Shown here: in pieces, positions 16,822-25,607 of the stretch
How positions within the stretch are numbered: position 1 is the stretch's first letter
Layout: the number at the start of each line of letters is the position of its first letter
Program-made: the position numbers and the translations under genes
The notes under the pieces: generated by a model
What the model saw: only the letters and a program-made list of their open reading frames with translations
What the model was told of the DNA's origin: nothing
Database searches by the model: none
From: Aridibacter famidurans
Lineage (GTDB): Bacteria > Acidobacteriota > Blastocatellia > Pyrinomonadales > Pyrinomonadaceae
Length of the DNA stretch: 39,868 nt
Assembly: GCA_024103495.1 (NCBI GenBank)
Contig: JAGFIQ010000082.1
Location: 1-39,868, forward strand
Direction: 5' to 3'

Positions 16822-18075
16822 ATGGCATTTATCCCCTCATTCTCGATCGTCTTTGAATCCTTCCGCCTGGCCGTCGGAAGCCTCCGCGCGAACAAGCTCC
16901 GGACGATGCTGACGCTGCTCGGGATAGTAGTCGGAGTGACAGCAGTGATCGCGGTCGTGACCATCATCAACGGGCTCGATTCGACGGTTGCGGACGCTTT
17001 CTCCGCACAGGGTTCGACCGCATTCAGCGTATCGAAGCGGCCGCTCGTGATCACCTCCCGCGAAGACCTGATCCGATTCAACAAGAGGAAAGACGTAACC
17101 GATCAAGACGCCGAGGCGATCGAGCGCCTCTGCGACACCTGCTGGCGGGTCGGGATGTCGATCAATGGAAGCAGCCTCGTCAAATTCGGCGAGAACCGCG
17201 CGGAAAATGTTTCGGTCAGAGGACTCTCGCTGGAGATGTTCGACATCGAGAACGTCTCGCTCCAGGCCGGGCGGCTCTGGACGGAACAGGAAGGCCGGTC
17301 CGGACGCGCGGTCTGCGTGATAGGCACGGACATCGTTGAGAACCTGTTCGCCGGACGTTCGCCATTCAGCGTGGTCGGAGAAGAGATCAGGGTGGACGGT
17401 GTTCCATTCCGCATCACCGCCGTCGCCGAGCCTTTCGGAAAGGTTCTCGGATTCTCGAGGGACAACTTCGTATATGTACCTTTCGAAGTGGGGCAAAGGA
17501 TGTTCGGTTCCCGGGATTCGATCGTCGTCCACGTTCAGGTCCGTAACTCGGGTTTGTTCGAGACCGCCAAAGACGAGGTGCGATCTATCATGCGGAACCG
17601 CAGGAAGAAATCCTTTTCCGACACGGACGACGGATTCTCGATCGACTCGCAGGACGCTTTCATAGGTATTTACCAAAACGCCACGTCCGGCATTTACTTC
17701 GCGACCATCGGAGTCGCAGTCATCTCCCTCGTCGTCGGCGGGATCGTTGTAATGAACATCATGCTGGTTTCGGTCACCGAGCGGACGAAGGAAATTGGCT
17801 TGAGGAAAGCGGTCGGCGCCCGGCAGTCCGACATCCTTCTTCAGTTCATGATCGAATCCGTCACGGTCACGATGGTTGGAGGGGCGATCGGCGTCTTCAC
17901 GGGTTACGGCCTCGCATACTTGCTTTCTGTAGTTCTGGGATTTCCGCTTCTGATCAGTCCGTCTTCGGCGCTTCTCGGCGTCACTGTCTCTTTTGTCGTC
18001 GGAATGATCAGCGGCTCCTATCCCGCCTGGCGAGCGTCGAGACTAAGTCCTATCGATGCGATGAGGAACGAGTGA
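16822..18075 (+). CDS. MacB-type ABC transporter permease 1 (FtsX family)
   Basis: 417 residues with one N-terminal transmembrane helix (about 25-48), a ~220-residue periplasmic MacB core domain, and three C-terminal helices around 280-310, 330-360 and 375-400. The family motif VSVTERTKEIGLRKAVGA follows the second helix, and the end YPAWRASRLSPIDAMRNE is typical. It lacks its own nucleotide-binding domain. It is the most divergent of the four permeases and carries a CDTC pair in its periplasmic domain. Its 3' end overlaps the ATG of the next permease gene by one base, implying translational coupling. Confidence 0.9.
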   Translation: MAFIPSFSIVFESFRLAVGSLRANKLRTMLTLLGIVVGVTAVIAVVTIINGLDSTVADAFSAQGSTAFSVSKRPLVITSREDLIRFNKRKDVTDQDAEAIERLCDTCWRVGMSINGSSLVKFGENRAENVSVRGLSLEMFDIENVSLQAGRLWTEQEGRSGRAVCVIGTDIVENLFAGRSPFSVVGEEIRVDGVPFRITAVAEPFGKVLGFSRDNFVYVPFEVGQRMFGSRDSIVVHVQVRNSGLFETAKDEVRSIMRNRRKKSFSDTDDGFSIDSQDAFIGIYQNATSGIYFATIGVAVISLVVGGIVVMNIMLVSVTERTKEIGLRKAVGARQSDILLQFMIESVTVTMVGGAIGVFTGYGLAYLLSVVLGFPLLISPSSALLGVTVSFVVGMISGSYPAWRASRLSPIDAMRNE

Positions 18076-19319
18076 TGACGTTTGACGATCTGCGTGAATC
18101 AGCCGTGATGGCGCTTGCGACGCTGCGGGCGAACAAGCTTCGTTCCGCGCTTACCATACTCGGCGTTTCGGTCGGCGTGCTTACCGTACTGTCGATGGTC
18201 TCTATCATTCAGGGACTGAACAAGACCTTCGCCGAGCAGATCGAATCCCTTGGGTCGAACACCATCTTCATCAACAAGTTCAATCCGAGTTTCTCCCCTC
18301 AAAGAACACAGGAGGAGATCCAGCGAAAAGAACTGACTCTGGCCGATGCCGAGGCGATCGCGGAAGAATCCGTTTCGGTCGCGTCCGTGGCGCCTTTTTA
18401 CCGGAAGATCTCTGAAACTGTCCGGTTCAAGGAAAAGCAGACGGAAACCCCGATACTCTTCGGCGTAACCCCTGACTACGGTTATACGCTTTCACAATAC
18501 GTCGGCGAAGGCCGGTTCATCACGGAGATCGATCTTTCCGAACGAAGGAACGTGGCGGTGCTCGGACGGGACGTCGTAAAAGCGCTTTTCCCGGAGTACT
18601 CCGACCCGATCGGCGAAGAGATAAAGGTCGGGGGAAACGTTTTCCGCGTAATCGGAGTGATGGAGGACCAGGGCACGTTCTTCGGGCAGTCGAGGGACAA
18701 TTCGGTCTTCATTCCGCTCAACACGTTCGAGAAGTACTATCCGGAGGTCATATTTCCGGAGATCGTCTTCGTGATCATCGTCCGCCCCAAGAACCGCGCC
18801 GAAGTCCCGAACGCGATGTCGGAGATCAGGGACATCCTGAGAAGGAGGAGGCAGGTCCCTCTCGGATCGCCGGACAATTTCGGGGTTTCGTCGCAAGACG
18901 CGCTGCTGGACATCTATAATCAGCTCACAAGCGCGACCTATCTCGTGTTGACGGCGATCTCGGCCGTCGCGCTGATGATCGGCGGGATCGGAGTAATGAA
19001 CATCATGCTTGTGTCGGTGACCGAGCGCACGAAAGAGATCGGCATTCGCAAGGCCGTAGGCGCGACACGGCTCAGCATCCTCAGCCAGTTCCTGATCGAA
19101 GCGGTGGTCCTGACAGCGATCGGAGGTGTGGCTGGTCTTATCCTGGGCGAGGTCACAAGCCTTGTGATCAATAACTATTCGCCTCTGCCTGCGTATATTC
19201 CCTTGTGGGCAATTCTGCTTGGACTTCTGGTCAGTGCGGGCGTGGGTATCGTGTTCGGCCTCTACCCCGCCTGGAAGGCGTCGGCGCTGGATCCTATAGA
19301 GGCCCTGCGCTTCGAATAA
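18075..19319 (+). CDS. MacB-type ABC transporter permease 2 (FtsX family)
   Basis: 414 residues from the ATG at 18075, which shares its first base with the preceding TGA; GAGGA is 8 nt upstream, and a GTG one codon earlier is in frame. Architecture is as for permease 1: helix 1 at about 25-48, MacB periplasmic core at 50-280, then VMNIMLVSVTERTKEIGIRKAVGA and two more helices, ending YPAWKASALDPIEALRFE. The periplasmic core differs clearly from the other three, as expected if each pairs with a different partner or substrate. Confidence 0.9.
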   Translation: MTFDDLRESAVMALATLRANKLRSALTILGVSVGVLTVLSMVSIIQGLNKTFAEQIESLGSNTIFINKFNPSFSPQRTQEEIQRKELTLADAEAIAEESVSVASVAPFYRKISETVRFKEKQTETPILFGVTPDYGYTLSQYVGEGRFITEIDLSERRNVAVLGRDVVKALFPEYSDPIGEEIKVGGNVFRVIGVMEDQGTFFGQSRDNSVFIPLNTFEKYYPEVIFPEIVFVIIVRPKNRAEVPNAMSEIRDILRRRRQVPLGSPDNFGVSSQDALLDIYNQLTSATYLVLTAISAVALMIGGIGVMNIMLVSVTERTKEIGIRKAVGATRLSILSQFLIEAVVLTAIGGVAGLILGEVTSLVINNYSPLPAYIPLWAILLGLLVSAGVGIVFGLYPAWKASALDPIEALRFE

Positions 19320-19368
19320 GATTCGGATGTAAAGAATTGTAAAGCGCGTCGGGCTGTCCGCTCCTGTT

Positions 19369-19377
19369 TGATATAAT
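19369..19377 (+). promoter_or_regulatory. Extended -10 promoter ahead of permease 3
   Basis: TGATATAAT, a perfect TGn-TATAAT extended -10 element, ends 17 nt before the ATG at 19395. There is no recognisable -35, which extended -10 promoters can lack. The predicted leader is only about 10 nt, so the mRNA would be nearly leaderless. Confidence 0.5.
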
Positions 19378-19394
19378 TTGCCTTTTCGTAACCA

Positions 19395-20633
19395 ATGAAT
19401 TTCACAGAGACATTAAAATTGGCTCTTACGGCGATCTGGGCGCACAAGCTACGGTCGTTCCTGACATTGCTCGGAATGATCATCGCGGTCGCTGCCTTTA
19501 TGCTCGTCATCTCGTTCCTGCTCGGATTTATGAGCTACGTAGACGAGAAGATAGCCGGAGTGGGTTCTAATGCCTTCACGATACAGAGGTTTGGCTTCGA
19601 CGACTTCAAGGACACGGACACGCTAGCCGCGGCTCAGCGAAGGAACAAGGACCTTACATTCGAAGAACTTGAGTTCCTGCGTGAAAGAGCCGACCTGATC
19701 TCGTTGATAGGCGCAAAGGCAAGGCGCGAAAGAGCCGAGGTCAAACGCGGGACCAAGAAGCTCGAGGACATAGAGATCTCCGGTTTCGAGCCGGTGATCG
19801 AGCAGATCGACAAGCTGGATATCGCGGAAGGGCGCTTCTTCTCCGATGTCGAGAACGACAACTCCCGCCGGGTGGCATATATCGGCAAGGACATAGCGAA
19901 CGAGCTGTTTCCGAGGACTTCCCCGATCGGCGAAGAGATCTACGTCAGAGGTATTCCATACAGGGTCATCGGTGTGCAGGTCGCCAAAGGCAACGTCTTT
20001 GGAATGCCGCAGGACAATTTCGTCACGATCCCGCTGAAGACCTTCGAGACCCAGTTCGGAGCGCTCACCGGACGCCGCGGCCCCTACTTTCAGGCGCTTG
20101 CAGTGTCAGACGAGAAATTCGAAGACGCGGTCGAACAGGCGAGAACGCTGATGAGGATCAAGCGCGGAATACCGTTCGGAGAGAAGGACAACTTCGCGAT
20201 AATCACTCCGGATGCGATCTCGGGACTGACCAACCGAATCTTCGGTACCATTTTCGTTGCCGTGGCGATAGTTCCGGCGATCGCAATGATCGTCGGCGCG
20301 ATCGTGATCATGAACATAATGCTCGTTGCCGTGACGGAGCGGACGAAGGAGATCGGGGTTCGGAAGTCCCTCGGCGCGAGACAAGGCGACATCCTTAAAC
20401 AGTTCCTTTACGAATCAGCGACGCTGGCCGCGATAGGCGGGCTTATCGGGCTCTCGATAGCTTACGGACTTGGGGCTATCGCCACTTCGGTAACAACCAT
20501 TCCGACGACGATTCCGTGGTGGGCAGCGGTGATCGCGATCGGCGTTTCTGCGCTTGTAGGCATCCTCGCCGGCCTTTATCCCGCCTGGAAAGCGGCACGG
20601 CTCGATCCGATCGAGGCGCTTAGAACCGAATAG
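19395..20633 (+). CDS. MacB-type ABC transporter permease 3 (FtsX family)
   Basis: 412 residues. One N-terminal helix (about 20-45) with the unusual run MIIAVAAFMLVISFLLGFM, then a MacB periplasmic core, the motif VAVTERTKEIGVRKSLGA, two further helices and the end YPAWKAARLDPIEALRTE. A 75-bp gap with an extended -10 promoter separates it from permease 2, so it can probably also be transcribed alone. No strong Shine-Dalgarno is seen before the ATG, which fits the very short predicted leader. The next permease gene begins 8 nt after its stop. Confidence 0.9.
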   Translation: MNFTETLKLALTAIWAHKLRSFLTLLGMIIAVAAFMLVISFLLGFMSYVDEKIAGVGSNAFTIQRFGFDDFKDTDTLAAAQRRNKDLTFEELEFLRERADLISLIGAKARRERAEVKRGTKKLEDIEISGFEPVIEQIDKLDIAEGRFFSDVENDNSRRVAYIGKDIANELFPRTSPIGEEIYVRGIPYRVIGVQVAKGNVFGMPQDNFVTIPLKTFETQFGALTGRRGPYFQALAVSDEKFEDAVEQARTLMRIKRGIPFGEKDNFAIITPDAISGLTNRIFGTIFVAVAIVPAIAMIVGAIVIMNIMLVAVTERTKEIGVRKSLGARQGDILKQFLYESATLAAIGGLIGLSIAYGLGAIATSVTTIPTTIPWWAAVIAIGVSALVGILAGLYPAWKAARLDPIEALRTE

Positions 20634-20641
20634 GATCAACG

Positions 20642-21907
20642 ATGGCAAGAATAACAGGCTCAACGTTTGTCGAGAACGTGAAGATGGCTATCGACACTCT
20701 GTTCACGAACAGGCTGCGGTCGATCCTGACCATCGTCGGTGTCGTCATCGGCGTCGTCGTGGTGATGCTGATGTCATCGGTGATCAGCGGCATCAACGTA
20801 GGTGTCCAAAAAGAGGTCGAGTCCTTCGGAACGAACTCCATTTTCCTTTACAAGTACGAGATCGGGATCTCTTTCGGCCGTCGGAGCCGCGAAGAGCGTA
20901 TGAGGCCGCCGCTGACCATCGCCGACGCGGATGCGATCAAGGACCTTCCAGCTCTCGAAACTGCGGTTCCCTTTCTCGACGTATCCAGCAATCGCTGGGG
21001 AAACAAGATCCTTGTGACGGGCAAGAACGGCAAAACCTCGTCTTCTATCAACATGCAGGGGACCACCCCCGAACTCGAGAGAACGAACACCGAGATACTC
21101 GTAAAGGGAAGGTGGTTCACGCAGTCCGAAAGCGACACGAAACGCGACGTAGCGCTGATCGGTGATACCGTCGCGAACGATTACTTCCCCAACCAGAATC
21201 CCCTCGGCGAGAAACTCGAGATCGGCGGCCGCGAGTTCACCGTGATCGGAGTGCTCCAGAAACGCGAGCAGTTCTTCGGCGGGGGAGGCGGAGACAACGA
21301 CCAGAGCAACATCATCTATATGCCGCTCGGATCCGGGATGCGCATCAAGCCCAACTCGGAGGATCTGTTTATCCTCGCTGTGGCGAAACCCGGAAAGCTC
21401 GAAGAAGGAAAGGACCAGGTCGAGGACCTCTTGAGGGTCCGCAGGCAGGTACCGTTCGGAGAACCGAACAACTTCTCGATGGCAACGGCGGCGAGCATTA
21501 TCGAGCAGTTCACCGCGATCACGCAGGGCGTTTTCATCACGATGTTCGTGATTTCGTGTGTCGGGCTCATGATCGGCGGGATCGGGGTAATGAACATCAT
21601 GCTTGTTTCCGTGACGGAGCGCACGCGCGAGATAGGAATCAGGAAATCGATCGGAGCCAAAAAGTCCGACATTCTTCTCCAGTTCCTGACAGAGGCCGCA
21701 ACTCTTACAGGTTTTGGAGGCGTGCTGGGGCTAGCGATCGGCTGGGCGCTGACCTTCCTTATCGCGCTCGTCTTTCCTTCCTACGTTCCCTGGTGGGCGC
21801 CTCCGCTGGGATTCTTCGCGAGCGTGTCGATCGGAGTTGTGTTCGGCTTGTGGCCGGCCTGGAAGGCCGCGAGGCTCGATCCGATCGAATCTCTCAGATA
21901 CGAGTAG
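20642..21907 (+). CDS. MacB-type ABC transporter permease 4 (FtsX family)
   Basis: 421 residues with the same four-helix MacB fold: helix 1 at about 22-45, periplasmic core to about 290, VMNIMLVSVTERTREIGIRKSIGA, two last helices, and WPAWKAARLDPIESLRYE at the end. The periplasmic part contains a glycine run (FFGGGGGDND) not seen in the other three. A GGAT sequence lies just ahead of the ATG. Last gene of the export cluster, followed by a strong terminator. Confidence 0.9.
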   Translation: MARITGSTFVENVKMAIDTLFTNRLRSILTIVGVVIGVVVVMLMSSVISGINVGVQKEVESFGTNSIFLYKYEIGISFGRRSREERMRPPLTIADADAIKDLPALETAVPFLDVSSNRWGNKILVTGKNGKTSSSINMQGTTPELERTNTEILVKGRWFTQSESDTKRDVALIGDTVANDYFPNQNPLGEKLEIGGREFTVIGVLQKREQFFGGGGGDNDQSNIIYMPLGSGMRIKPNSEDLFILAVAKPGKLEEGKDQVEDLLRVRRQVPFGEPNNFSMATAASIIEQFTAITQGVFITMFVISCVGLMIGGIGVMNIMLVSVTERTREIGIRKSIGAKKSDILLQFLTEAATLTGFGGVLGLAIGWALTFLIALVFPSYVPWWAPPLGFFASVSIGVVFGLWPAWKAARLDPIESLRYE

Positions 21908-21928
21908 CCGATACGAATGTACGATTTG

Positions 21929-21957
21929 AAAAGGCCCCGTCGGCGACGGGGCCTTTT
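21929..21957. terminator. Strong bidirectional terminator
   Basis: AAAAGGCCCCGTC pairs with GACGGGGCCTTTT around a GGC loop. It ends the MacAB-type cluster on the plus strand and the Yip1-family gene on the minus strand. Confidence 0.9.
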
Positions 21958-21979
21958 CTGTTTTCGCCCGAATTGCGTT

Positions 21980-22807
21980 CTACGCGGGCATACCGTTGAT
22001 GAACGCGCTGATAACGCGGAATGCGAGGCCGATCAGGAACAAGATCAGAACGATCGCCCACGCGGAGCCGTTCGAGATGCCTGACACCTTGCGGAGACCT
22101 ATCGCGGCGAGGATCATTCCCCAGATCACGAACAGATCCAGAGAACTGATGATCGTAGTAAGGACGGGAGTCTCCTTGCCGCCGAAAAAGAGTGTCGGGT
22201 TCGCATTGACCAGACCTCGCTGGCTTGTGGCGATGTCGATCTCTTCGGCCGGCTTCATAAAGAGGATTATGAAATTCGCGACCGATGACACCACGGCGGG
22301 CGGCAATGAGGAGTATACGAAGACCGACAGTCCGTGGGCGAACCTCGCCGAACCGCCCATTGCCTTCATTCCTCCCCAGTAGATCAGGCCGCCGATCAAG
22401 AAGCCGATCGCCATGAACACAGGAAACGCATATGTCACGACCTTCTGGATCGTCATTCCGATGTCTACGGCCTGCTGCTTCTGTTCTTCTGTCGCGGACT
22501 GCATCTGCGCGCTCTGTTCCTGCTGGGTTCGCATGAACCTGCGCATCTGGTCTTCGCCGATCTTCGTCTGAAATGCGAAAACGAATGCCGTAGTGAGCAC
22601 CGCGAGGATCACAAACGCGATGATGAACCGCGGCTTCTTCCTGAGGTCCTCGAACGTTCGTCCCGGTTCAAAGAAGACGTTGGCCACCGTTGCGACCTCG
22701 GACATTTCGGCCTCTTCCTTTTCTTCGGCCTGTATCTGTTCAGGGATCGGCGGGGCCTCCCATTCCTGCTCAGAAGGCTCTATGTTGTCATTGTTCTGTT
22801 CGCTCAT
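21980..22807 (-). CDS. Yip1-family integral membrane protein
   Basis: 275 residues. A Glu-rich soluble N-terminus (1-45) is followed by about five hydrophobic segments near 62-80, 130-152, 165-190, 220-240 and 248-268. The segment VFFEPGRTFEDLRKKPRF before the first helix is typical of bacterial Yip1-domain proteins (V-F..P...F..L...P). Function is unknown; such proteins are common in Acidobacteriota. The ribosome-binding site GAGGAGA lies 6 nt before the ATG. It follows the Opp-type ATPase genes on the same strand after 99 nt. Confidence 0.8.
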   Translation of the reverse strand: MSEQNNDNIEPSEQEWEAPPIPEQIQAEEKEEAEMSEVATVANVFFEPGRTFEDLRKKPRFIIAFVILAVLTTAFVFAFQTKIGEDQMRRFMRTQQEQSAQMQSATEEQKQQAVDIGMTIQKVVTYAFPVFMAIGFLIGGLIYWGGMKAMGGSARFAHGLSVFVYSSLPPAVVSSVANFIILFMKPAEEIDIATSQRGLVNANPTLFFGGKETPVLTTIISSLDLFVIWGMILAAIGLRKVSGISNGSAWAIVLILFLIGLAFRVISAFINGMPA

Positions 22808-22906
22808 AGGTTCTCCTCAGGCGTCGACACAGACCGCCTTTTCAAATTTGGTTTTGTTGGATCGGTACCGGTCTTACGAACATTCAAACTCTTTGGTTTC
22901 AAAAGG

Positions 22907-23899
22907 TTATCCAAATGGCTTCCCGTCGTCATACCCTTTAGAGAATATACATGCCGAGAAGCGGCCCGGTGCAACCTCACGGAGCTCAGGCTCGATGTCC
23001 GCGCACTTTGGCTGGGCCTCAGGGCATCTGGTCCTGAACCTGCAGCCGGACGGTGGATTGATCGGCGTCGGAACATCGCCCGAAAGTACGATCCGCTCGC
23101 GCCTTACCTTCGGGTCAGGGATCGGGATAGCGGAAAGAAGCGCCCTCGTGTATGGGTGCCGCGGACTGCTGTAAAGCTCGGACGACTCGGCGACCTCGAC
23201 GATCTTCCCAAGATACATCACGGCAACGCGAACAGAAATGTGTTCGACCACCGCAAGCCCATGTGAAATGAACAGGTACGCGAGCCCAAGTTCGTTCTGA
23301 AGGTCCTGCATCAGGTTAACGACCTGTGCCTGGACCGACACGTCTAGGGCCGAAACCGGCTCGTCGGCGATGATCAGCTTCGGATTCAGAGCGAGGGCCC
23401 GCGCGATCCCTATCCTCTGACGCTGTCCGCCGGAAAATTCGTGAGGATAGCGCGACATGTAGCGGGGATCGAGCCCGACCTTGCCGAGCAGTTCCGCGAC
23501 CCTCTCTTTCTGGTCCGGTCTTGATCCGATCTTGTGTATCTTAAGCGGCTCCGAAACGATCTTGAAAATACTCAGTCTCGGATTCAGCGAAGAATAGGGG
23601 TCCTGGAAAATGATCTGCATTTCCCGCCTGAGCCTTTGCAGGCTGCGGCCGCCAAGTTCCGTGATCTCCGAACCTTCGAATTCGATGGATCCCGAGGTTG
23701 GCTCGATAAGCCGCAAGAGACATTTCCCGACCGTGGATTTCCCGCATCCCGACTCGCCTACGAGTCCGAGCGTCTCCCCCGGAAATATGTCGAACGAAAC
23801 ACCGTCCACAGCTCGGACCACGTCATCGCTGTTCTCCACCGGAAAATGCTTGACCAGGTCACGGACCTTTACCAGCGGCGTTCTTGTCGTTTCGTTCAT
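22907..23899 (-). CDS. Oligopeptide/dipeptide ABC transporter ATP-binding protein (OppF/DppF type)
   Basis: 330 residues. Walker [13 protein letters not shown] (45-56), signature [14 protein letters not shown], Walker [13 protein letters not shown] and the SHGLAVVEH switch region are intact. The C-terminal oligopeptide/dipeptide transporter extension ([24 protein letters not shown]) carries the Cys cluster thought to bind an iron-sulfur centre in this family. In Opp/Dpp importers OppD and OppF form a heterodimer under two permeases. The partner ATPase is encoded just upstream but no permease or solute-binding protein is in the window. It begins 9 nt after the acetyltransferase gene. Confidence 0.92.
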   Translation of the reverse strand: MNETTRTPLVKVRDLVKHFPVENSDDVVRAVDGVSFDIFPGETLGLVGESGCGKSTVGKCLLRLIEPTSGSIEFEGSEITELGGRSLQRLRREMQIIFQDPYSSLNPRLSIFKIVSEPLKIHKIGSRPDQKERVAELLGKVGLDPRYMSRYPHEFSGGQRQRIGIARALALNPKLIIADEPVSALDVSVQAQVVNLMQDLQNELGLAYLFISHGLAVVEHISVRVAVMYLGKIVEVAESSELYSSPRHPYTRALLSAIPIPDPKVRRERIVLSGDVPTPINPPSGCRFRTRCPEAQPKCADIEPELREVAPGRFSACIFSKGYDDGKPFG

Positions 23900-23908
23900 C
23901 CGTGCCTT

Positions 23909-24457
23909 CTATTTATGCAGGTCATTGTTGACGATCGCCCAGCGCTCGTGATCGCGCCAGTCGCCTGCGATCCACAGGTACTTCTCGGAAAAACCCTCGT
24001 TCTTGAAGCCGCAACTCTCCACAAGCTTCTTGGAAGCGGTATTTCGGGGCTGTATGTTTGCCTCGAGCCGGTGAAGCCCGAACTCTCCGAACGCGAACTC
24101 GATCACCGCCTTCATCGCCTCGGTCATAAGCCCCCGGCCCGTGAATCCTTCGAACAGGTAGTAGCCCAGATAGGCATTAAGAAAAGCGCCGCGGAAGATC
24201 TGGCTCAGGTTTATCGTTCCCGCGATCCTGCCGGAATCACTTTCGATTATCAGAAAGCAGGCGTTCAAAGGACTCTCGTTGCGGCCGACATAGATCTCGA
24301 AAGCGGCCCGCGTCTCCGGCGGGTGCACCAGCCCGTCGTGGAGAGCGCGGCTCGATCTTGCTGCCTCGATGAACTCGTCAGCGTCAGAGGGCCTCGGAGC
24401 CCTCAGCGTGACGGGCCCCCTTCGCAGGATCGGAAGATCATTCGGATTCGAACTCAT
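23909..24457 (-). CDS. GNAT acetyltransferase, RimJ/RimL-like
   Basis: 182 residues of a single GNAT fold: [14 protein letters not shown] at the start, a beta4-beta5 core [13 protein letters not shown]...[13 protein letters not shown], acetyl-CoA loop [11 protein letters not shown], and [22 protein letters not shown]. These are the signatures of protein N-alpha-acetyltransferases of the RimJ type. The substrate cannot be read from sequence. It overlaps the end of the OppD-type gene by 20 nt and ends 9 nt before the OppF-type gene, so it is translationally coupled inside a peptide-transporter operon. Confidence 0.9.
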   Translation of the reverse strand: MSSNPNDLPILRRGPVTLRAPRPSDADEFIEAARSSRALHDGLVHPPETRAAFEIYVGRNESPLNACFLIIESDSGRIAGTINLSQIFRGAFLNAYLGYYLFEGFTGRGLMTEAMKAVIEFAFGEFGLHRLEANIQPRNTASKKLVESCGFKNEGFSEKYLWIAGDWRDHERWAIVNNDLHK

Positions 24458-25427
24458 CGTAAAGCACGCATCTTACGCTGCGATTTTCGGATACCCTGTA
24501 AAGAGGGATCTCGCCTTCCTCGCACCGGGGCTCTTTCAGGGGACACCTCGGGGCAAAATGACATCCCGGCGGAAGCGCCGTCGGATTCGGGACCACGCCT
24601 TCGATCGTATTAAGCCGCATCGCCTTTTCTTCCCTGGTCTCGTTGAGACGCGGAACGCTTTTAAGAAGCCCCCGGGTATACGGGTGCTTCGGCTCTTCGA
24701 ACAACTCGGTCACAGGCGATTCCTCAACGATCTTTCCCGTGTACATCACGCAAAGTCTGTCGACGGTCTCGGCGACGACACCCAGGTCGTGCGTGATCAA
24801 AAGGACCGCCAACTCGCGCGATTCCCTTAGGCCGTTAAGAAGTTCCAGGATCTGCGCCTGAATAGTGACGTCGAGGGCCGTGGTCGGCTCGTCGGCGATC
24901 AGAAGGTCCGGATCGCAGGCAAGCGCCATCGCGATCATTACTCTTTGCCGCATTCCGCCAGACAGCTGGTGCGGATAGTCCTTGATCCTGCGTTCCGGCG
25001 ACGGAATCGCGACCTCCCGCATCGCCTCGATCGCTTCCTGCTCCGCCTCCTTCCTGCTGAGCTTGCGGTGCAGCCGGAGCGCTTCAGATATCTGTTCCCC
25101 GACCGTGAAAACGGGATTCAGCGAGGTCATCGGATCCTGAAAGATCATCGCGATGTCGTTTCCTCGAACCTTCCGCATTCTTTCGGGTGAAGCATCTGTA
25201 AGCTCTTCGCCATTGAATTCCACGGAACCGCGTATGATCTTCCCCGGCGGGGAAATGAGCCTCATCACCGACAGCGCGGTGATCGACTTCCCGCAGCCCG
25301 ATTCGCCGACGAGCCCGACCATTTCGCCCTTATCGATATGAAAACTCACATCGTCCACGGCCTTCACAAGTCCCGCCCGGGTTTCGAAATAGGTTTTCAG
25401 ACCGTGCACTGACAGCAGATGGGACAT
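24438..25427 (-). CDS. Oligopeptide/dipeptide ABC transporter ATP-binding protein (OppD/DppD type)
   Basis: 329 residues from the ATG at 25427; a TTG 39 nt upstream is in frame but the family begins near [10 protein letters not shown]. Motifs are Walker [13 protein letters not shown], signature [15 protein letters not shown], Walker [13 protein letters not shown] and switch [13 protein letters not shown]. The C-terminal Cys-rich peptide-transporter extension [24 protein letters not shown] is complete. It pairs with the OppF-type ATPase downstream. It is transcribed away from the S41 protease gene across a 180-bp divergent region in which I see no convincing promoter motif. Confidence 0.92.
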   Translation of the reverse strand: MSHLLSVHGLKTYFETRAGLVKAVDDVSFHIDKGEMVGLVGESGCGKSITALSVMRLISPPGKIIRGSVEFNGEELTDASPERMRKVRGNDIAMIFQDPMTSLNPVFTVGEQISEALRLHRKLSRKEAEQEAIEAMREVAIPSPERRIKDYPHQLSGGMRQRVMIAMALACDPDLLIADEPTTALDVTIQAQILELLNGLRESRELAVLLITHDLGVVAETVDRLCVMYTGKIVEESPVTELFEEPKHPYTRGLLKSVPRLNETREEKAMRLNTIEGVVPNPTALPPGCHFAPRCPLKEPRCEEGEIPLYRVSENRSVRCVLYDEFESE

Positions 25428-25607
25428 CGTGAACAAGCCGGGCGGATCGGCGAACTGATCGCTCAAAACCCCGTAAAATGTTGATTATTCGGAATATTCG
25501 GGAAGCCGGGTGTGCAACCGACGGTATCGCTTTTTACTCAAAGCAATGTTATCATTTTTCGGCAGATTTGCATTTTCGGCAACAAAACTTTGAGGAGATC
25601 TTTTGTA

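Noticed and set aside
25466..25511. Upstream TTG/GTG-type starts for the OppD-like and S41 genes
   Set aside because: Family alignment, ribosome-binding sites and signal-peptide position favour the starts at 25427 and 25608.
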